Part shown: positions 21,846 to 34,972 of the stretch, one piece after another
Numbering within the stretch: position 1 is the stretch's first letter
How the letters are laid out: each line of letters starts with the position of its first letter
Source of the DNA: Stropharia rugosoannulata
Taxonomy: Eukaryota > Basidiomycota > Agaricomycetes > Agaricales > Strophariaceae
Direction of reading: 5' to 3'
DNA length: 64,000 nucleotides
Assembly (NCBI GenBank): GCA_028532985.1
Contig: JANCIK010000004.1
Coordinates: forward strand, 2,356,001 to 2,420,000
Notes under the pieces: model-generated
What the model saw: only the letters and a program-made list of their open reading frames with translations
Database searches by the model: none
Told to the model about the DNA's origin: nothing
Program-made: the position numbers and the translations under genes

Positions 21846-22253
21846 CATTTCACTACATACAATTTGCATACAATAGATTTTTTTAGCAGCTGTATGAGCA
21901 GAGCATTCCAAACTTCCAGTTGACTTTAAGGTCGGATCATTGCATAAACTATGGAAATATAGATTAGTGTAACTGCAGGCACATAACTTAAACCAGTCGC
22001 CATATAGAGGCTGCATGTTGCGGGAGAGCAAACGACGAGGCATATTGTAGCGATAGGTGCCAGGCCGTTACTACTACATACCCAACACCCACTGGTTGCT
22101 GAGTGCGCGCATGTAACGCGTAACGCGACACGATCGTGACACTTCATGTGATCTCGTTAAGTAACGCGACATAGTTGTCGCGTTGAACGCACTGACGCCA
22201 CGGTGGCACTTTACCGAAGGCTTCTACCCAACGCAAATCACATATCAAGCCGG
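21846..22253. promoter_or_regulatory. DNAJC9 upstream region with clustered ACGCG motifs
   Basis: This 408-bp interval lies before DNAJC9. Between 22116 and 22183 the core ACGCG occurs four times: ACGCGT (22116-22121), ACGCGA (22123-22128 and 22164-22169) and TCGCGT on the other strand orientation (22178-22183), 70-140 bp before the start codon. ACGCGT is the MluI cell-cycle box bound by fungal MBF at the G1/S transition. Function is inferred. Confidence 0.5.
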
Positions 22254-23330
22254 ATGGACGACAACGACCCCATAAGCCAGTTCTTTCCCGGGCAGGATGA
22301 CGTAGACCTTTACGCAGTCCTTAATCTCGAAAGTAACGCAACAGTGGAAGACATAAAGAAGAGCTACCGACGGCTTGCTCTAGTATATCATCCCGACAAA
22401 CACGCGACTGCCAGTCAGCAGGCTAAAGATGATGCATCGACGAAGTTCCAGCAGATCGGTTTCGCGTACGCTGTCTTGAGTGACAATGAACGCAGGGCGC
22501 GCTACGACTCAACTGGCAAGACCTACGAAGGATTCGAATTAGGCGCTGGTGAAGACGGGTGGGAGGCATACTTCGAAGAACTTTTCGACCGCGTCACGCG
22601 CGGAAAGCTCGATGAGATGAAAAGGGAGTACCAAGGTTTGTAAAACTACCTCAATTACATCCCCAGATGAACTTACGCGTTCACAGGCTCGTCTGAAGAG
22701 GTTGAGGACCTCAAATCATCGTACGAAAACACAGGAGGGTCTCTGGGTGAAGTGATGACCTATATTCCGCACTCCACACATGACGATGAGTCTCGGTTCA
22801 TCTCACTAATTAACGATCTTATCAAACGGAAGGAATTGAAAGAGACTGCACTCTGGAAGGCAAGCTCTAACGACGACAAGTCCAGACAAGCCCGGAAGAA
22901 GGCGTCCGAGAAGGAAGCAAAGGAAGCTGAGGCAATGGCAAAGGAACTGGGCGTTTGGGACGAATTCTATGGCGATGGCAAGCCGTCCGAGAGAAAAAAA
23001 TCCAAGGGCAAAGCAAAGGCTGCTGAAGATGACACGGAGGATTACTCGGCCTTGCAAGCCCTTATACTGAAAAAGAAACAAAAGAATATGGACGGCTTCT
23101 TCGACAGCCTTGCTACTAAGTACTCCGACCCCCCCAAAACTGGTTCGCGCGGGAAAGGCAAGAAAAGGACAGTTGACTCAGACGAATCGGTCCCAAACAA
23201 GAAATCTCGTAACGACTTGCCTCCTCCAGAAATAGACGACGAGGAATTCAAAAAGATCCAAGAGAGGTTGTTTGTGGATAAAGCCAAGCCGTCGAAGGCT
23301 GGTCAGAAACAGAGGAATCGCAAAGGCTAG
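22254..23330 (+). CDS. DNAJC9-like J-domain histone co-chaperone
   Basis: Two exons: join(22254..22635,22687..23330), 341 aa. The J domain lies at residues ~20-90: DLYAVLNLESNATVEDIKKS, then RRLALVYHPDKHAT with the HPD tripeptide that stimulates Hsp70, and QQIGFAYAVLSDNERRARYD-like helix IV. The C-terminal part is charged with KELKETALWKASS, a Lys-rich helix, ELGVWDEFYGDG, DYSALQALILKKKQKNMDGF and a basic tail. This order (J domain, acidic/basic helices, LI.KRQKNRE-like segment) is that of DNAJC9, a nuclear co-chaperone that handles histones H3-H4. The upstream GTG in the same open frame was rejected in favour of this ATG. The stop is 182 bp from the convergent FHIP stop. Confidence 0.87.
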
Positions 23331-23512
23331 AAGTAGCGAATTTTCTATTGTACATACCCTTCTTGATCATGGATGCATTCTTTCCTATGCAGTTTAATTG
23401 CTCCCCTCCCAATTCTGGTTCCCTTTTTAATATATTGTATAATACTTTCTCAGCAATTTCCAACTTTGCACTATCATGGCATATACATGTGAACGAAATG
23501 CTAACGTCGGAA

Positions 23513-26500
23513 TTATATGTAACGTAAGGCGTCTATCCCAAGGCTGCGTCGGGCATGGACAATAGAGACGAGCTCTTTGATGCTCTCTTCTAAAAGGACG
23601 ACGTTATCCAAGAGCTGAGATAGGTTCATCTCTCTGATCTTCCTCTCAGTGGAATTAGCTTTCTCGGCGCTATCTTCTTGTGAAGGTTGTCTCCAAGCAG
23701 AAGTGAAAACGTCGTCTTCGGGTATACTACTTTGTTTGAACCTTGAAGGCGTCCATGGTGCAGACGCTGGAACGGACGCAAAAAGGGGCTCAACCTTGAT
23801 GGTGCCTGTTTCGTTATAATGGTTTCCGAATGGACTTGTAGAGATAGAAGTGGGGACAGGAGCACGAGTTGGTACCACCGGTTCGGCAGGCAAAGAAGAT
23901 GCTTTGGGTTTGCTCTTCTTTGGAGTTAAAAAAGAAGGAACGAATGACGATGATGCAGATGACCTGGCTTTTGATTTCGGTGTCTGGGGAGCTTCCGGGG
24001 TAACAGGCATTTGTTTAGGTTCTGCAGAAATGTTGAGGCCTAGGGCAAGTGCATCGGTCAGATTTTCGGAAAACAATAAACCTTGACGCCGTTCCTTTAG
24101 GAATTTGTCAAAGTCCTGAATAGAGTTGCGGTACCGGTCAAGCTGATCAACAAGACCCTGAAGAACAGTGTAAATGATTGGCCGCGACTTGTCATCCATT
24201 CTAGCAGCGGGTAAAAAGCTTGATTCACTGGTTAACTTTCTTTCAATGCTGAAATCAATTGACCGATCGTCGCCGTCCTCGCCCCTAGCTGTTTCATAAG
24301 GCGCTATAGGCGAAATGTAACCTTCAGTGGGGATGGCAAATGTTAGCCAACCTGCCAAAGAGCGATCTGGATGGTAGGCTAATGCAGCAAGTGCGCTGGT
24401 TAGTCCTACGTTGAAGTCGGGCGAGTTGGTAAAGAAAGCAGTGAGCGAATCGAGGATGAGTGACAAGATTGGATCATTAACATTGAGACGATGCTTGAAC
24501 CGAGACTCCGCGTCTTCCTGGTTTTGCAAGGTGTTCCAATATACAGGATGGCTTTGAATACTAACAAGAGCATCGTGGAGGTAGTGATCATAACCTGTGC
24601 TGAAGTTGTCTCGTTCTTTACGGAAAGGATCGATGCGGCGAATCAAAGCAAGATACAAGTCCATTTCGCGTTCGTGAGTCGCGAATGTAGTAAGCGGACG
24701 TGCAGAAATGACTGAACCCAATAGTGACTGTGACTGAATCCCTAGATGGGTGAATATATCATCGTCCTCACCTTCGTTCAGGTCATACATGGCATCTTCA
24801 TGGTAGTGCTCCAAAACATTTGGATTTGGAAACACCGTGGCAGATGAATCCGGGATAACCACTAGCAACCGCTCAGCTGTTAGCTGAGGATGATATGTAA
24901 GCATAGTTTGTAGCAGTTGCAGGGCAGATGTCGCAGTGGGTTGGAATTCTGATTTGAGGTTTGACAACAGGAGGTCTTTCAGAGTAAATCGACCCATCGA
25001 CGTGAAATAATCCGACCGCTTCCTCGACTCTGGGGCTTCCATTTCCAGAAGCGTCATTGCGCTACTTTGCCGTCTTTTTCTCCGCTTTTCCTCGGAACTG
25101 GAGGTTGAGATGGCCATGGGTTGGATCCTTTCTTTGAAGCGGGGATCATCGTTATCTTCGCTGACGAGAAAATCGACTAGCAAATTAGCCAATGGCCCCT
25201 CTCTCAAGGATCTGACCATGACATCTATGTAAGACATGACAGCCACTGCACTACCATCAATGTCCGAGCACTCGAGCACAGAGGGGTAAAGGACATTTTC
25301 CAAGAATATTCGTCGTACAGCATCTAGGATAGATTGTACGATAGCGGTGCCAACAAGAGCAGAGGCGTCAAGACTATCCGAAGAAACGACGTTTCGTCTC
25401 AACACGTCTTGTAGGAACAGGAGAAGGGTGAGGAAATGGTCCATTTTCAGTTGGAACTCAGGGCTGCGAGCATCCTCCATTCCCATACGTCTTTTCTCTG
25501 CTAATCCGTCGCGTTTCCCGTCGTCGTCGTCGTGGTCATCAAGAAATTTGGCCCCTCCTCCAATTGACATGGCATTGTCGGACGTCGCTGAAGGTTTTGG
25601 GCCGGAAAACTCTAGTTTGGATGGAAGCAAAGAATATACCGCGCTCAATCCAGCGCCGAGGACCTCCGAAAAGTCTCCATCAAGGATGTATTCTGCTAGG
25701 GCCAATGCAGCATCATTGACTGGATCTGTTCCGGATGTGCCCTGGGCTTCTCCAGAGGACATAGCAACATCCATAAGGAATAAAACTCCAGCTCGGGCAA
25801 ATTCCCCTATGTTACCTTCTCTATGCACAAAGCGCAGAAGGTAATTAAAAAGAAGAAACTCATATTCAGGTTTCTTCTGTTCAGACTGTAGCTCAAATTG
25901 GTGTACAGAGGGAGGGTTTGGGACAGATGTGTTGGCTTCATCTCCTGGCTCCAGTTTGATAGCCTTAAGTGTTGCATCTGGATCCTGAAATTCTGGATCG
26001 TCCTCGTCTTCGGAGAATTCTGTTTCTAATTCATCATCATCTTCCTCTTCTTCCTCTTCTACTGAAAACAGCGGTTCCGAACGATACCAGTGTTTATCAT
26101 GGAAAAATATCATGAGAAGCTCTCGGTACGTCCTTATGCGACTGCATAGGATGCATAGCAAGTTCACCACTGAGTAGTTTATATTAGAATTGGATAATAT
26201 GCAAGGTTTATATAGACGACATACAGTCTTGCTCATGTTCCGACGGCTCGGGACGTGTGACATTGCGTGCTGCACCCATTAATTTACTGCGTCCATCCAG
26301 TTGTTCTTGCAGATCATCCCCGACGCAGTTGCGAAGAAGCCGAAGGACTGCTTTATGAACTGCAGAGTGCACCAGAAATTGTTCATCAAGGAGAACGACC
26401 ATGTTAGAAACTGCGCGTAGCACTTCTGCCTGGATGCCTTGAGGACGGTCTGTTTCACTAAGGCGAACGAGAGTGCCAAGGACGTCTATTCGCCGCGCTC

Positions 26501-26909
26501 TTCATAAGTATTGACTGCTACAATAGAGGCACACGCACCATTCTTCAAAAGATATTCGAGGCATGCACCGGTCCCTCTGCACTGCATTATCAAGTCACGC
26601 AACAAGAGAGCGACGACCAGGCGATCTCACCCTTCCTCAGTTCTTGTTGACTCCCAAACTAGGGAGTCCACCATAGAGCGCAACAATGCTGGGACATCCG
26701 TATAACCTATTCCCTTTGTTAACTGCCTTTCATCGGGCATAAGCAATGTGTTCTATGTGGTGGGTTAATGGAGAGGCTTTTAAGCTGACCATATAAAAGC
26801 CACACACTTTAACTGAATTCCAAGATTTGTGAAATTCCTGAGCATGGTCAACCTCGATTTTAACAGTGGGCTGGCTGGTTGTTCGGAGGAATTTCGAAAA
26901 GTAGTCCAT
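23513..26909 (-). CDS. FHIP-family (RAI16-like) FTS-Hook interacting protein
   Basis: Five exons: complement(join(23513..26169,26225..26485,26539..26576,26631..26752,26808..26909)), 1059 aa; the last exon alone codes for 885 codons. Visible conserved blocks: MDYFSKFLRTTSQPTVK, HAQEFHKSWNSV, GIGYTDVPALLRSMVDSLVW, LEYLLKND, AVSNMVVLLDEQFLVHSAVH, LVNLLCILCSRIRTYRELL, then an acidic loop and long helical region (FLLFNYLLRFVHREGNIGEF), characteristic of FHIP/RAI16-like proteins. In animals and Aspergillus the FTS-Hook-FHIP complex links early endosomes to dynein for long-distance transport along hyphae. The C-terminus is Pro/Ser-rich. Four small 5' exons contrast with the giant last exon. Confidence 0.85.
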
Positions 26910-27174
26910 CTCGACCAACAGAGCTTGTATCCAACTCAGCTTGAGGATTGGTCCTGCCTGTTACTCGAGTGTCTAAGTTTAAGCAGGACTTGATTCAAGC
27001 GATCATGTTAGAAATAGGGACGTTCAAAATGTGAGGTCACCGCTATGATCTCGTACTAGGGGACGGACGGAAGCGCCCGTTGACTTTCGAAGTCCGTTCT
27101 GGGATGTCGGCCCATTCCGGCCCGAGGACGGAGACGATCGAGCTGAAAAGTACAACAAATGTTGGCTGCCTACC
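26910..27174. promoter_or_regulatory. Divergent promoter region between FHIP and TIM54
   Basis: This 265-bp non-coding interval lies between two divergent start codons; both genes likely take their promoters from it. No motif was recognised with confidence. Confidence 0.35.
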
Positions 27175-28698
27175 ATGACCGACAAAAATGTGCCTAATGT
27201 GTCTCTACCTCCGAGGCAGTCTGGTGTCAGGACTGTCCTGAGTTATACTGGCATTCCTCCGTCATGGCTGGACAAAAGACCAAAATTGCCATCTAGAAAC
27301 TGGCTGATATTCCTTTCCGTCACGTCGTCCATTGTCGGCTTATACGTCTACGACCGTCGCGAGTGCAAGAAAATTCGCCAGTCTTATGTCGAAAGAGTCA
27401 AGCACCTATCAGAGGATACCATCGACCCCTTCGAACTTCCCCGCAAGGTGACTGTTTATGGCGCGAAATGGCCTGGAGACGAAGAGTATGAGCAAGGAAT
27501 CAAGTACTTTCGGAAGTACGTCAAGGTCGGCTACCTATAAACGTTTCGCGCATTCCATTTCTCTGATTTATTATAAAATGTAAAGCCCATCCTAGTCGCT
27601 GCCGGAATAGACTATGACATGGTACCGGGGAAGAGACATGGCGACATTGCGAACCGCGTTGCGGAAAAGATTCGCCTCCGACGGCGCTTAGACGTCGGGT
27701 TGGATGAAGATCCTATAGGTCGCAAGGTTCTGTCAACGTATAAACCTCTCTCTGAGAGAGAAAAACGCGAACTTGAAGGCGGTGTTGTGATTATTGGACG
27801 CCCGACTTTCAAGGAATATATGGCTGGCCTCTGCAAGGGCTGGACGCAAAGCCTCCAACCTATTGACCGTGATGAAGAGCTTGCCCACATTCTGGAGAAT
27901 GACTCTCACTTCGACGAGCTCCCAGAACCCGAAGTCATGGATGATGGTAACGGGGAACCGCCCGCAGAATCATCCAAACCAAAACCACTTTCCCCTCAAA
28001 ACTCTCCCGTTTTTTCGCCTTTGATGATGAATACTCACCCGCAAACTTCACGTCCGCACTCTATTCAAGCAATAAGCTCCTCTGGTACTGCAGATTCTCC
28101 TCCAGCATCTATCCCTCCTACTCCACCCGTTCTTCTTGTGCCGTTCACAAATTATATTGGCATTTCACAAATTCCGCTCATGATATGGGGCTTCTTCAAC
28201 CAAAGGCACAAAGTCCGCTCAGGCTCTGAAGCGGCCTATCGCTTGGTTGTGGGGAATACGCGGCCTATATCCGTACCTGAGTCTTTGGATGTAACGATTC
28301 CTGCATCCGAACCCGCTGAAGGAGCCGACAAGGTTGACAAAGGTGATTTGGACTTCGAAAAAGATGCAGAAAGCTACTACAAAAACTCGTTAATGAAGTT
28401 CCCTGATGAAATAGAAAAAATACGTCAGAAGTACTACGAGGCGCTGCCCAAAAAACTGGTTGTCGCACGAGAACTTTCACGAGGTACGCGGGAACCAACA
28501 AAGGAAGAGTACGATAACCCTCCCCCTACCGAAGTGGAGCTTCGCGCGGAAAGGCTCAAAAAGGAACGTCGCTGGAGGGACGACGTTGAGGGCTGGGACA
28601 TTGTAAAGCCGTCCGCTCAAGTCCAATGGGATGAACGGCTGAGAAACACAATGTCCGTCTTTGTGGATCCTGAGGATGAAGCCGATAGTTTATCATAA
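27175..28698 (+). CDS. TIM54: Mitochondrial inner membrane translocase subunit TIM54
   Basis: Two exons: join(27175..27525,27586..28698), 487 aa. After GIPPSWLDKRPKLPSRNWLI comes one transmembrane helix (FLSVTSSIVGLYVYDRR), then ECKKIRQSYVERVKHLSED, LPRKVTVYGAKWPGDEEYEQ, KYFRKYVKPILVAAGIDYD, and GKRHGDIANRVAEKIRLRRR. This arrangement, and the split at FRKYVK/PILVAA, is distinctive of Tim54, an intermembrane-space-facing subunit of the TIM22 complex that inserts carrier proteins into the inner membrane. The middle is Pro/Ser-rich and less conserved; the C-terminal half resumes with FTNYIGISQIPLMIWGFFNQ and a highly charged tail. The stop is 85 bp from the convergent HFM1 stop. Confidence 0.92.
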
Positions 28699-28783
28699 CC
28701 CCCTTAATGCCCATGTTACCCCATATATCTGATTAATTTACCACATCTCTAATGTTATAGACAACTGTCAGAACACTAAGTGT

Positions 28784-31700
28784 TTACAAGATTTCAACTG
28801 AATCAGTCTCAAGCCAGGAAATCAAGTCCTCCAAAACATTCCCAGCAACATCTTCGTATTCGTGTACAGCACGTCCTGGGTTGGCGCCTTGGCCAGTACT
28901 ATCTTCAATCGAAAGAGCAGGGTGGGAAGGAAGACGCGACTTGTCAGTGCCAAAGGGTGCGATCTGCTCAGCCTTTGGTGCAGTTTGAAACTGTATTTCT
29001 TCGGGAAGCTCGCCATTATCACCGGCGCTCTTCGGGGAACTAAGAATCTCTACAAAATCAAAATCGTCCTCTGAAACTTGGTAGAATAATTTTTCTTCCA
29101 TCTTCTCCACAGGTGCGGTAATCTATAATAACAAATTTTATCACTTCTTCATGGCTATGCTTGCTCCCTTTACCTGAGTATCGACTTGCCTGTGTTTGCG
29201 ACGCTTGCTTTGGTGTTCAGTGTCGTAGTCTTTTTGAGTCAAAGGCTTGTGTGTTTCTATCAATTGGACAAAGAGAATGAGAACAAACATTTTTACGGCT
29301 TTGATTACCCACTTGTATCTGCTTTGTTTTCAGAGTTTTTTGGAAGAGGGAGAATAAGATCAGGCAACTCGTCAGAGTCGCTTGACCGGTCCGAAAGGTG
29401 CAGAAGGGCATTCTGTTCAATTCGATCGTCTGATAGTTGCGTAAATGAAACATTATATTCGGACGGGGGCGTCCTGATCCTGCGTTTGGGAGCAACGGGG
29501 TTCATTAATCTCAATCTCTTTCCTTCCGCGAGTTTAAGATTTTCCGCCACATGCGTTTGTTCGTGCAAAGAATCTAGGTTCGTCAAAATGTCGTTTTTTT
29601 TATTCTCAGAAGAGGTATTCGTCGTTTCGTGCAATCGTTGAACCGACGACGCAGGTTTTACACATTTCGCGGTGGGCTCGTAAGGCGCTGCTATCTTACC
29701 TTTGGAGGCTGAAGGTCCCCGAAGCCCTTCACGACAGCTAATGCGTTCATGTGTCAACTGTTTTATATTTTAATATCTTGTTAAAGACAAACCACAAGTG
29801 TCGGCATTTCGTTTTATCTTTGCAAGGATGATTGCATTCGTATCTCGTTTCTGTTATTTTAACCTCGCTTGTATGCCTTTTGTGGTAATTTGATTTTGAC
29901 GATTTCACGTTTCTAGTAGTTTGGGTCGTTGACTTTTGCAAGTGGTCTGGTATTCAAATAGAAATCGATCAGCTACGACCACTCCATACCATTTGGTTTG
30001 AAACCAACCTTCCATTTTGACCATCTCTAACAGAGCTGGCTCGACATTACTGCTGCTGTCAAGGGTCATATTCCAAAAGTCGGGGTCATCTTCAAGTCCA
30101 ATGAGGTCCATGTCCTGCGATTTCGCGCTTAATCTATATGAGTCGACTTAAGAATATTCAGACATACCACAGATGTTGCTGGGCGGGTATCAAGAACAGG
30201 ATATTCCTCTGGTGCGACAGTTGGTCTATAAGTTCTCTGTAAAGTAACTCCTGCGACATTCTCCTAATATTATAGATTAGCAAATATAGCAGAGGTGGTA
30301 TGCAAATTTTAGTACCGATGTAATAAGTACAATGATGGATTGACTTGGCTTTTTTAACTCTGCCGTGATTTCGAAAGACCGTGTGCTAGAGAGGGCTTTT
30401 GTTCTAAAATAAAATGGACCCATTGAGTCGGAAAATTGAACCGCGATACAGGCTTCAAAAATTACGGGATTTGTCGAAGGTCAATTAAATCCAGATCTGA
30501 GGTGAGTGTCAAAACGGTTGTCGTCTGAAATGATCGACTTTGCGATTTTCTCGTCTTCGTAGCACTGGGCTCAGAATGCTTCTGTATTGATACCAACCCA
30601 CATTCCACAAGAAGGTCGATTTGGACGGGACTTTCCCCTCCATCCGACTGTATACCGGTTTCCTTTACAGTAAGGGAATACTGCGGAATGTCTGCAACTG
30701 AAGCAAGTACATCTAGCCCAAACGGCGGACGCCTATTGAGCAGCTGCGACAAATGCTATCTTCAAAAATCCAATGTACGTTAATTATAGTCATACCACTT
30801 CTATACGCTGCGGAGTCTGTTTTCGCAATGTGTCAAACGAGTTTATTCCATGCTCAGCAAGGATCTGTGTTCGTTAACTTTTCGAGCTATGACATCATAA
30901 ATGGAAGGATCTTGCCTTGATTCTATTCAAGAAAAATAGAAATGTCAGTCTAGGCATACTCTTATAGTTTGGCGGACACATACGATTTTTCGCCAAGCTG
31001 TTCTATTTGGCGTAGAACAATCGCACGATCTTCCCAGGCTTTGGCTGAAAGGCATCTTAACCTACACAACAATTAGGATTATTTTAATACACTAAAGCAT
31101 GGTACGCACAGCTCTAATGAGTGCATAATCATTGTTCCATCCTCTTTTGCAATTGAGACTTGTAAGACGGCTATCGAAAATCAGTACTCGTTAAGGGAAA
31201 TCAGAAACAATAAGACCTCTGGCTATCCTCGATATATGCTTGAACACAAAGTAAGCCTCTAGCTGAGGTTGACTTTCTGAAGTCTTATATTCATGTAGGT
31301 TAATACCCGCAAGAATGGCCTACAGTAATAAAGGAGTTAATCCCATTCTCATCAGAGTGGAAGGAAGATGGAAATACTGACTTGTACAAGCAGGAACACC
31401 TTGTGAATGGTAGTTTCCACCTTCCTGACTTCGTATCGGATATCTGGATCTTTCCGTAGACCATTAAAAATCTACATCGAAAAAATTAATGTCTCGAACG
31501 ATTACATTTTAATAATCGCTAACAGATTTTTCGGATGCCCTCAGCTTGATGTCTTGGAACCTTTAAACTGTCAGTATAACATGACACAGTCCACGAGAAT
31601 AGGCAGACTCTTCAGCGGCGCATAAGTTTTCCAGCTGTTCACACCAACGATCAGACGATACTACCCAGAACAGCTATAACTGCACCTAACAATTTCTCGT

Positions 31701-34700
31701 ATGCTTGCTTGTTTTGGGACCGCTAGAATGAGCTCCATCTGGAATGCGCATAAGTGACTCGGACACGGTTCAAACGTAGTAATTCCCCCTACCGTAGAGC
31801 GTCGAATGTACATCTGTTGAACACAAAGGTATCCCAGCAAAATCTGTTAAGAGCCTGAAAACACCGCACCTTGCTCATAATCTCTCCAAAGTTAGTTGCG
31901 ACAAGCTTTCCTTGTTCAGAGCCACTTTGAACGTGTTCAATTAGCTGTGACCGTTGCAAGCGTGCTATGCTGGTCATAACAATGGCATCAGCGATGTCTT
32001 GGTACGACCTTTCTGACCCATTGGCAGTTGCATCCACGGAATAGTATTTGGGATTATTCTGCATCCTTTGATACAGGAAGGACTTCCGGAGCCATATTTT
32101 AGCTTCATCCACATTGCCTATAGTTTTAAGCCCGATTTCGGAGTTCAAATGCTCATCCAAATTGATGTGTAAGGAACTCTCGAGGATAGTCGTGCCTTGC
32201 GCCAACAACTTGTATTTTTGTACCAAAGAGCTTTCACACATTATGACTGCAATCCCTTCCTTGTCTGAGAAGGTCAGTGTCGAGTTAGGAGTATCAAATA
32301 TGTGTTATCCAGAGGTACGAACCAAATTGAGGCCTACCCTTATGGCCCCAGAAAAAAGTGAGTCAATAGCGAATAAATAATGTGTTAATTATACAACTTA
32401 CAGCACGCCCGAGCATTTGCATGATGTCCAGGTCCGAATACTCTTTTGATGCATTGTTTTGGAAGACATGGGTTCCTTTAATGACGACCATTTGCGCAGC
32501 TAATCCGAGTCGCGCATCAAGTATAATGTTTAAGAGGACAACCGCTTAATTAAGCTCACGAAGGTTAACACCGACAGCAAGGGTCTTGAAGGCATTCAAA
32601 ATAAAGAAGATTGCAGTAGTTGACCACTTACCGATGTTGCTATCAAGATACGAAGAGTTCCGTTCATATAAAGTTGTTCTGTAGTCTTGCGATCTTCCAT
32701 GACTAGTCCCGCATGATGAACTCCAATACCAGCACAGGCAAATTCTAGAGTACAAATCTTGGTCCAGCTGATATTATTCAAAAAGTGGCATTAATTACCC
32801 TCGAGCCTTTTATCAGAAAACGAAGGGTTAATACTTTTGAAAGTGACTCAGACATGAGCATCTGTTATATCAGAGCATAAACCAAACTTTACCGAGCAGG
32901 TCGACACCACGGCAACTTTGCTCGTTTGCTTTCGGTCTCAGTGAAGTCTTTCAGAAGTCGGTCTGCAGTCCCGAAGACACCTGAGACATAGTTAGAGTAC
33001 AGTAGTACCCAACAAACAAGATTATACCCTTTCTAGTCGCGCAGAATATTAAGATAGGTTTTCCGACCGAGAATTGCTGAAGATTGGAAAAGAGGATGGC
33101 GTCGAGCGCTTTCGCAAATTGAAAATCGTTACATCCTTGTCGGCGTGGAACACCAACTACGTGTCTCGTGAGCTGACATGGTCTGTATTCTTCGCCGAAC
33201 TAGATCTAAATCAGACGGAAGAAGAAAAATGCCCTATCATCGAGTAACTGACTTCAAAAACTTGCGCTGGAGACGTAAGATTTGGTCCACTTTCGATCCA
33301 CCGAGCGACATCGTGAATATTGGGCACTGTGGCTGAAAGTAGAATGAACCTGACAGAAGAACCTCGAAGCTTCATTCGAGAAATGATAACTTCAAGGGTG
33401 CTTCCGCGAGATTCATTTAAAATATGGACCTGATCAAAGAGAGTAAATAATGGTAGGATACATGAACAGCAAGTCCGTAGGTCACCTCGTCCACCAAGAA
33501 TAATTGGATCTGGGATAGAATATTTTCATGCTCATACCTAGATAGGTAACAAGCTATGAATTGCTCAAGTTGTATAAATATGCAAATTGCGTACCAGTTA
33601 CGAGTCAAACTGTCCCATTTCTCGCACTGAATTCCAATCTAGGAAAATTCAGAAAGTTAAAAGGTTTCGGGTCACGTACAGTAGTCACTCTTAAGTGAAT
33701 GTCTAGTCAATAATTAACACGTTTAATGCCAAGGGGGGCATACATGATCGCAGAGCTTTTTGCATTAGCCCACGCACTTTTCCCAAACGTAACTGTGTCT
33801 CCAGTCAATTCACAGCCTAATGAGTCGGGACGGTTGGCGTGTGAGCGCACACACACACATATATATTACCGTTATGACTGACATTGTAGGCCGATCGGCT
33901 CGAGCTTAGCAGCCCAATCTTGAAATCTCTCGGAGCAAAGGGCCTACATATTGATTGTTACAGAAAATTTCATAGTCCAAGAATTAGAGGCGAACCTTAG
34001 TGGGTGCAACGTAAACACATTTGAAAGAATGCCCGGTTTTCTTGTTGTCCTCCAACATCCTAATGACACTCAGCTCAAAGAGAGCAGTTTTGCCAGCCCC
34101 AGTGGGCGCTGCGTGATTCAAGCAAAATTAAGCGATTGAGATAATGGAGGACAGAAATGTATCCCACCGCTAATGACCTACAACTCTTAGATAGCGACAA
34201 AGAGTGATAAATTGTTTCAACATTTACCAGATTACTCTTACTGGTCATAATCTTCGGATTTCAGATAAGTGTCACAACACATAGTCAAGACATACTTCGT
34301 TAAAACAAGTCGATTGCACTGCGTTGAATACGCCAAACTTGAAGATCGTGCGGTATATATCAGCTTCAAAAATATGTGAGTATATGCGCGTCAAAGGCCT
34401 GAAAGGCAAGCACGTAGTTCAGAGACTGGACGAAGTCTTATGCCAAAAGTGTTCCTTGGTTTAGACTTGAAATTATGTTCCGCTTCAAAAGGCGATCCTT
34501 GCCAATCTTGTCGGAAACCACTTTGAGGTGTTTTACTTAGCAATAGTGGTTCTGTATAAGAGTTCTTTCAATATGAAGCGTATCAACGTCAGGAACACAT
34601 AACTCACGATAAGGACTATGTCCGAAATTTTGGTCCATTTCAGATGATGCATATCTATTGGGCGCTTTGTGCCCTGCAGCTGGATTGTTAGCAAATGTCG

Positions 34701-34972
34701 TCGAATTCCCACTGAAGGGTATATCTTCATGACTTTGTTCAGAAAAATATGTCCCTGTTCTTTCCATAGGTAGCGATTGCAAGTCATCTACGCCGGTAAG
34801 ACATTGCCTATCATAGCCGCATATACGCACCCGCATGGTCAGAAGAAAAATAGTCGTCCATATGGTCAAGAGGCAGAGAGGCGAGTAAGTATTGAGGATT
34901 TGTCTCGTAAGTCAATGCGTCTGAAGAGCCAAATAGAAACGCGTTATCATCATCGTAGAAACTTTCGTCCAT
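28784..34972 (-). CDS. HFM1/MER3-type meiotic DNA helicase
   Basis: A 6.2-kb gene with over 25 exons. Resolved helicase exons: complement of 34831..34972, 34604..34787, 34414..34535, 34296..34363, 34228..34251, 34168..34177, 33996..34108, 33883..33943, 33744..33816, 33680..33689, 33595..33626, 33486..33537, 33253..33429, 33028..33199, 32893..32980, 32799..32833, 32632..32744, 32560..32584, 32402..32499, 32323..32338, 31870..32264, 31793..31813, 31691..31738; all phases agree. Motifs: VISAPTGAGKT (Walker A), DEVHILNESR, LLSATVPN, GIGVHHAGL, TSTLAVGVNL, MLGRAGRPQF. A Sec63 domain follows (SSLHINLDEHLNSEIGLKTI), and a C-terminal Cys/His knot near 29800 (CNHPCKDKTKCRH) typical of HFM1. Mer3 promotes meiotic crossover formation. 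Exons between 28784 and 31690 are visible but were not all joined. Two exons are only 10 nt. Confidence 0.88.

Noticed and set aside
33841..33870. AC/AT dinucleotide run in an HFM1 intron
   Set aside because: It is a short simple repeat inside an ordinary intron with no further structure.
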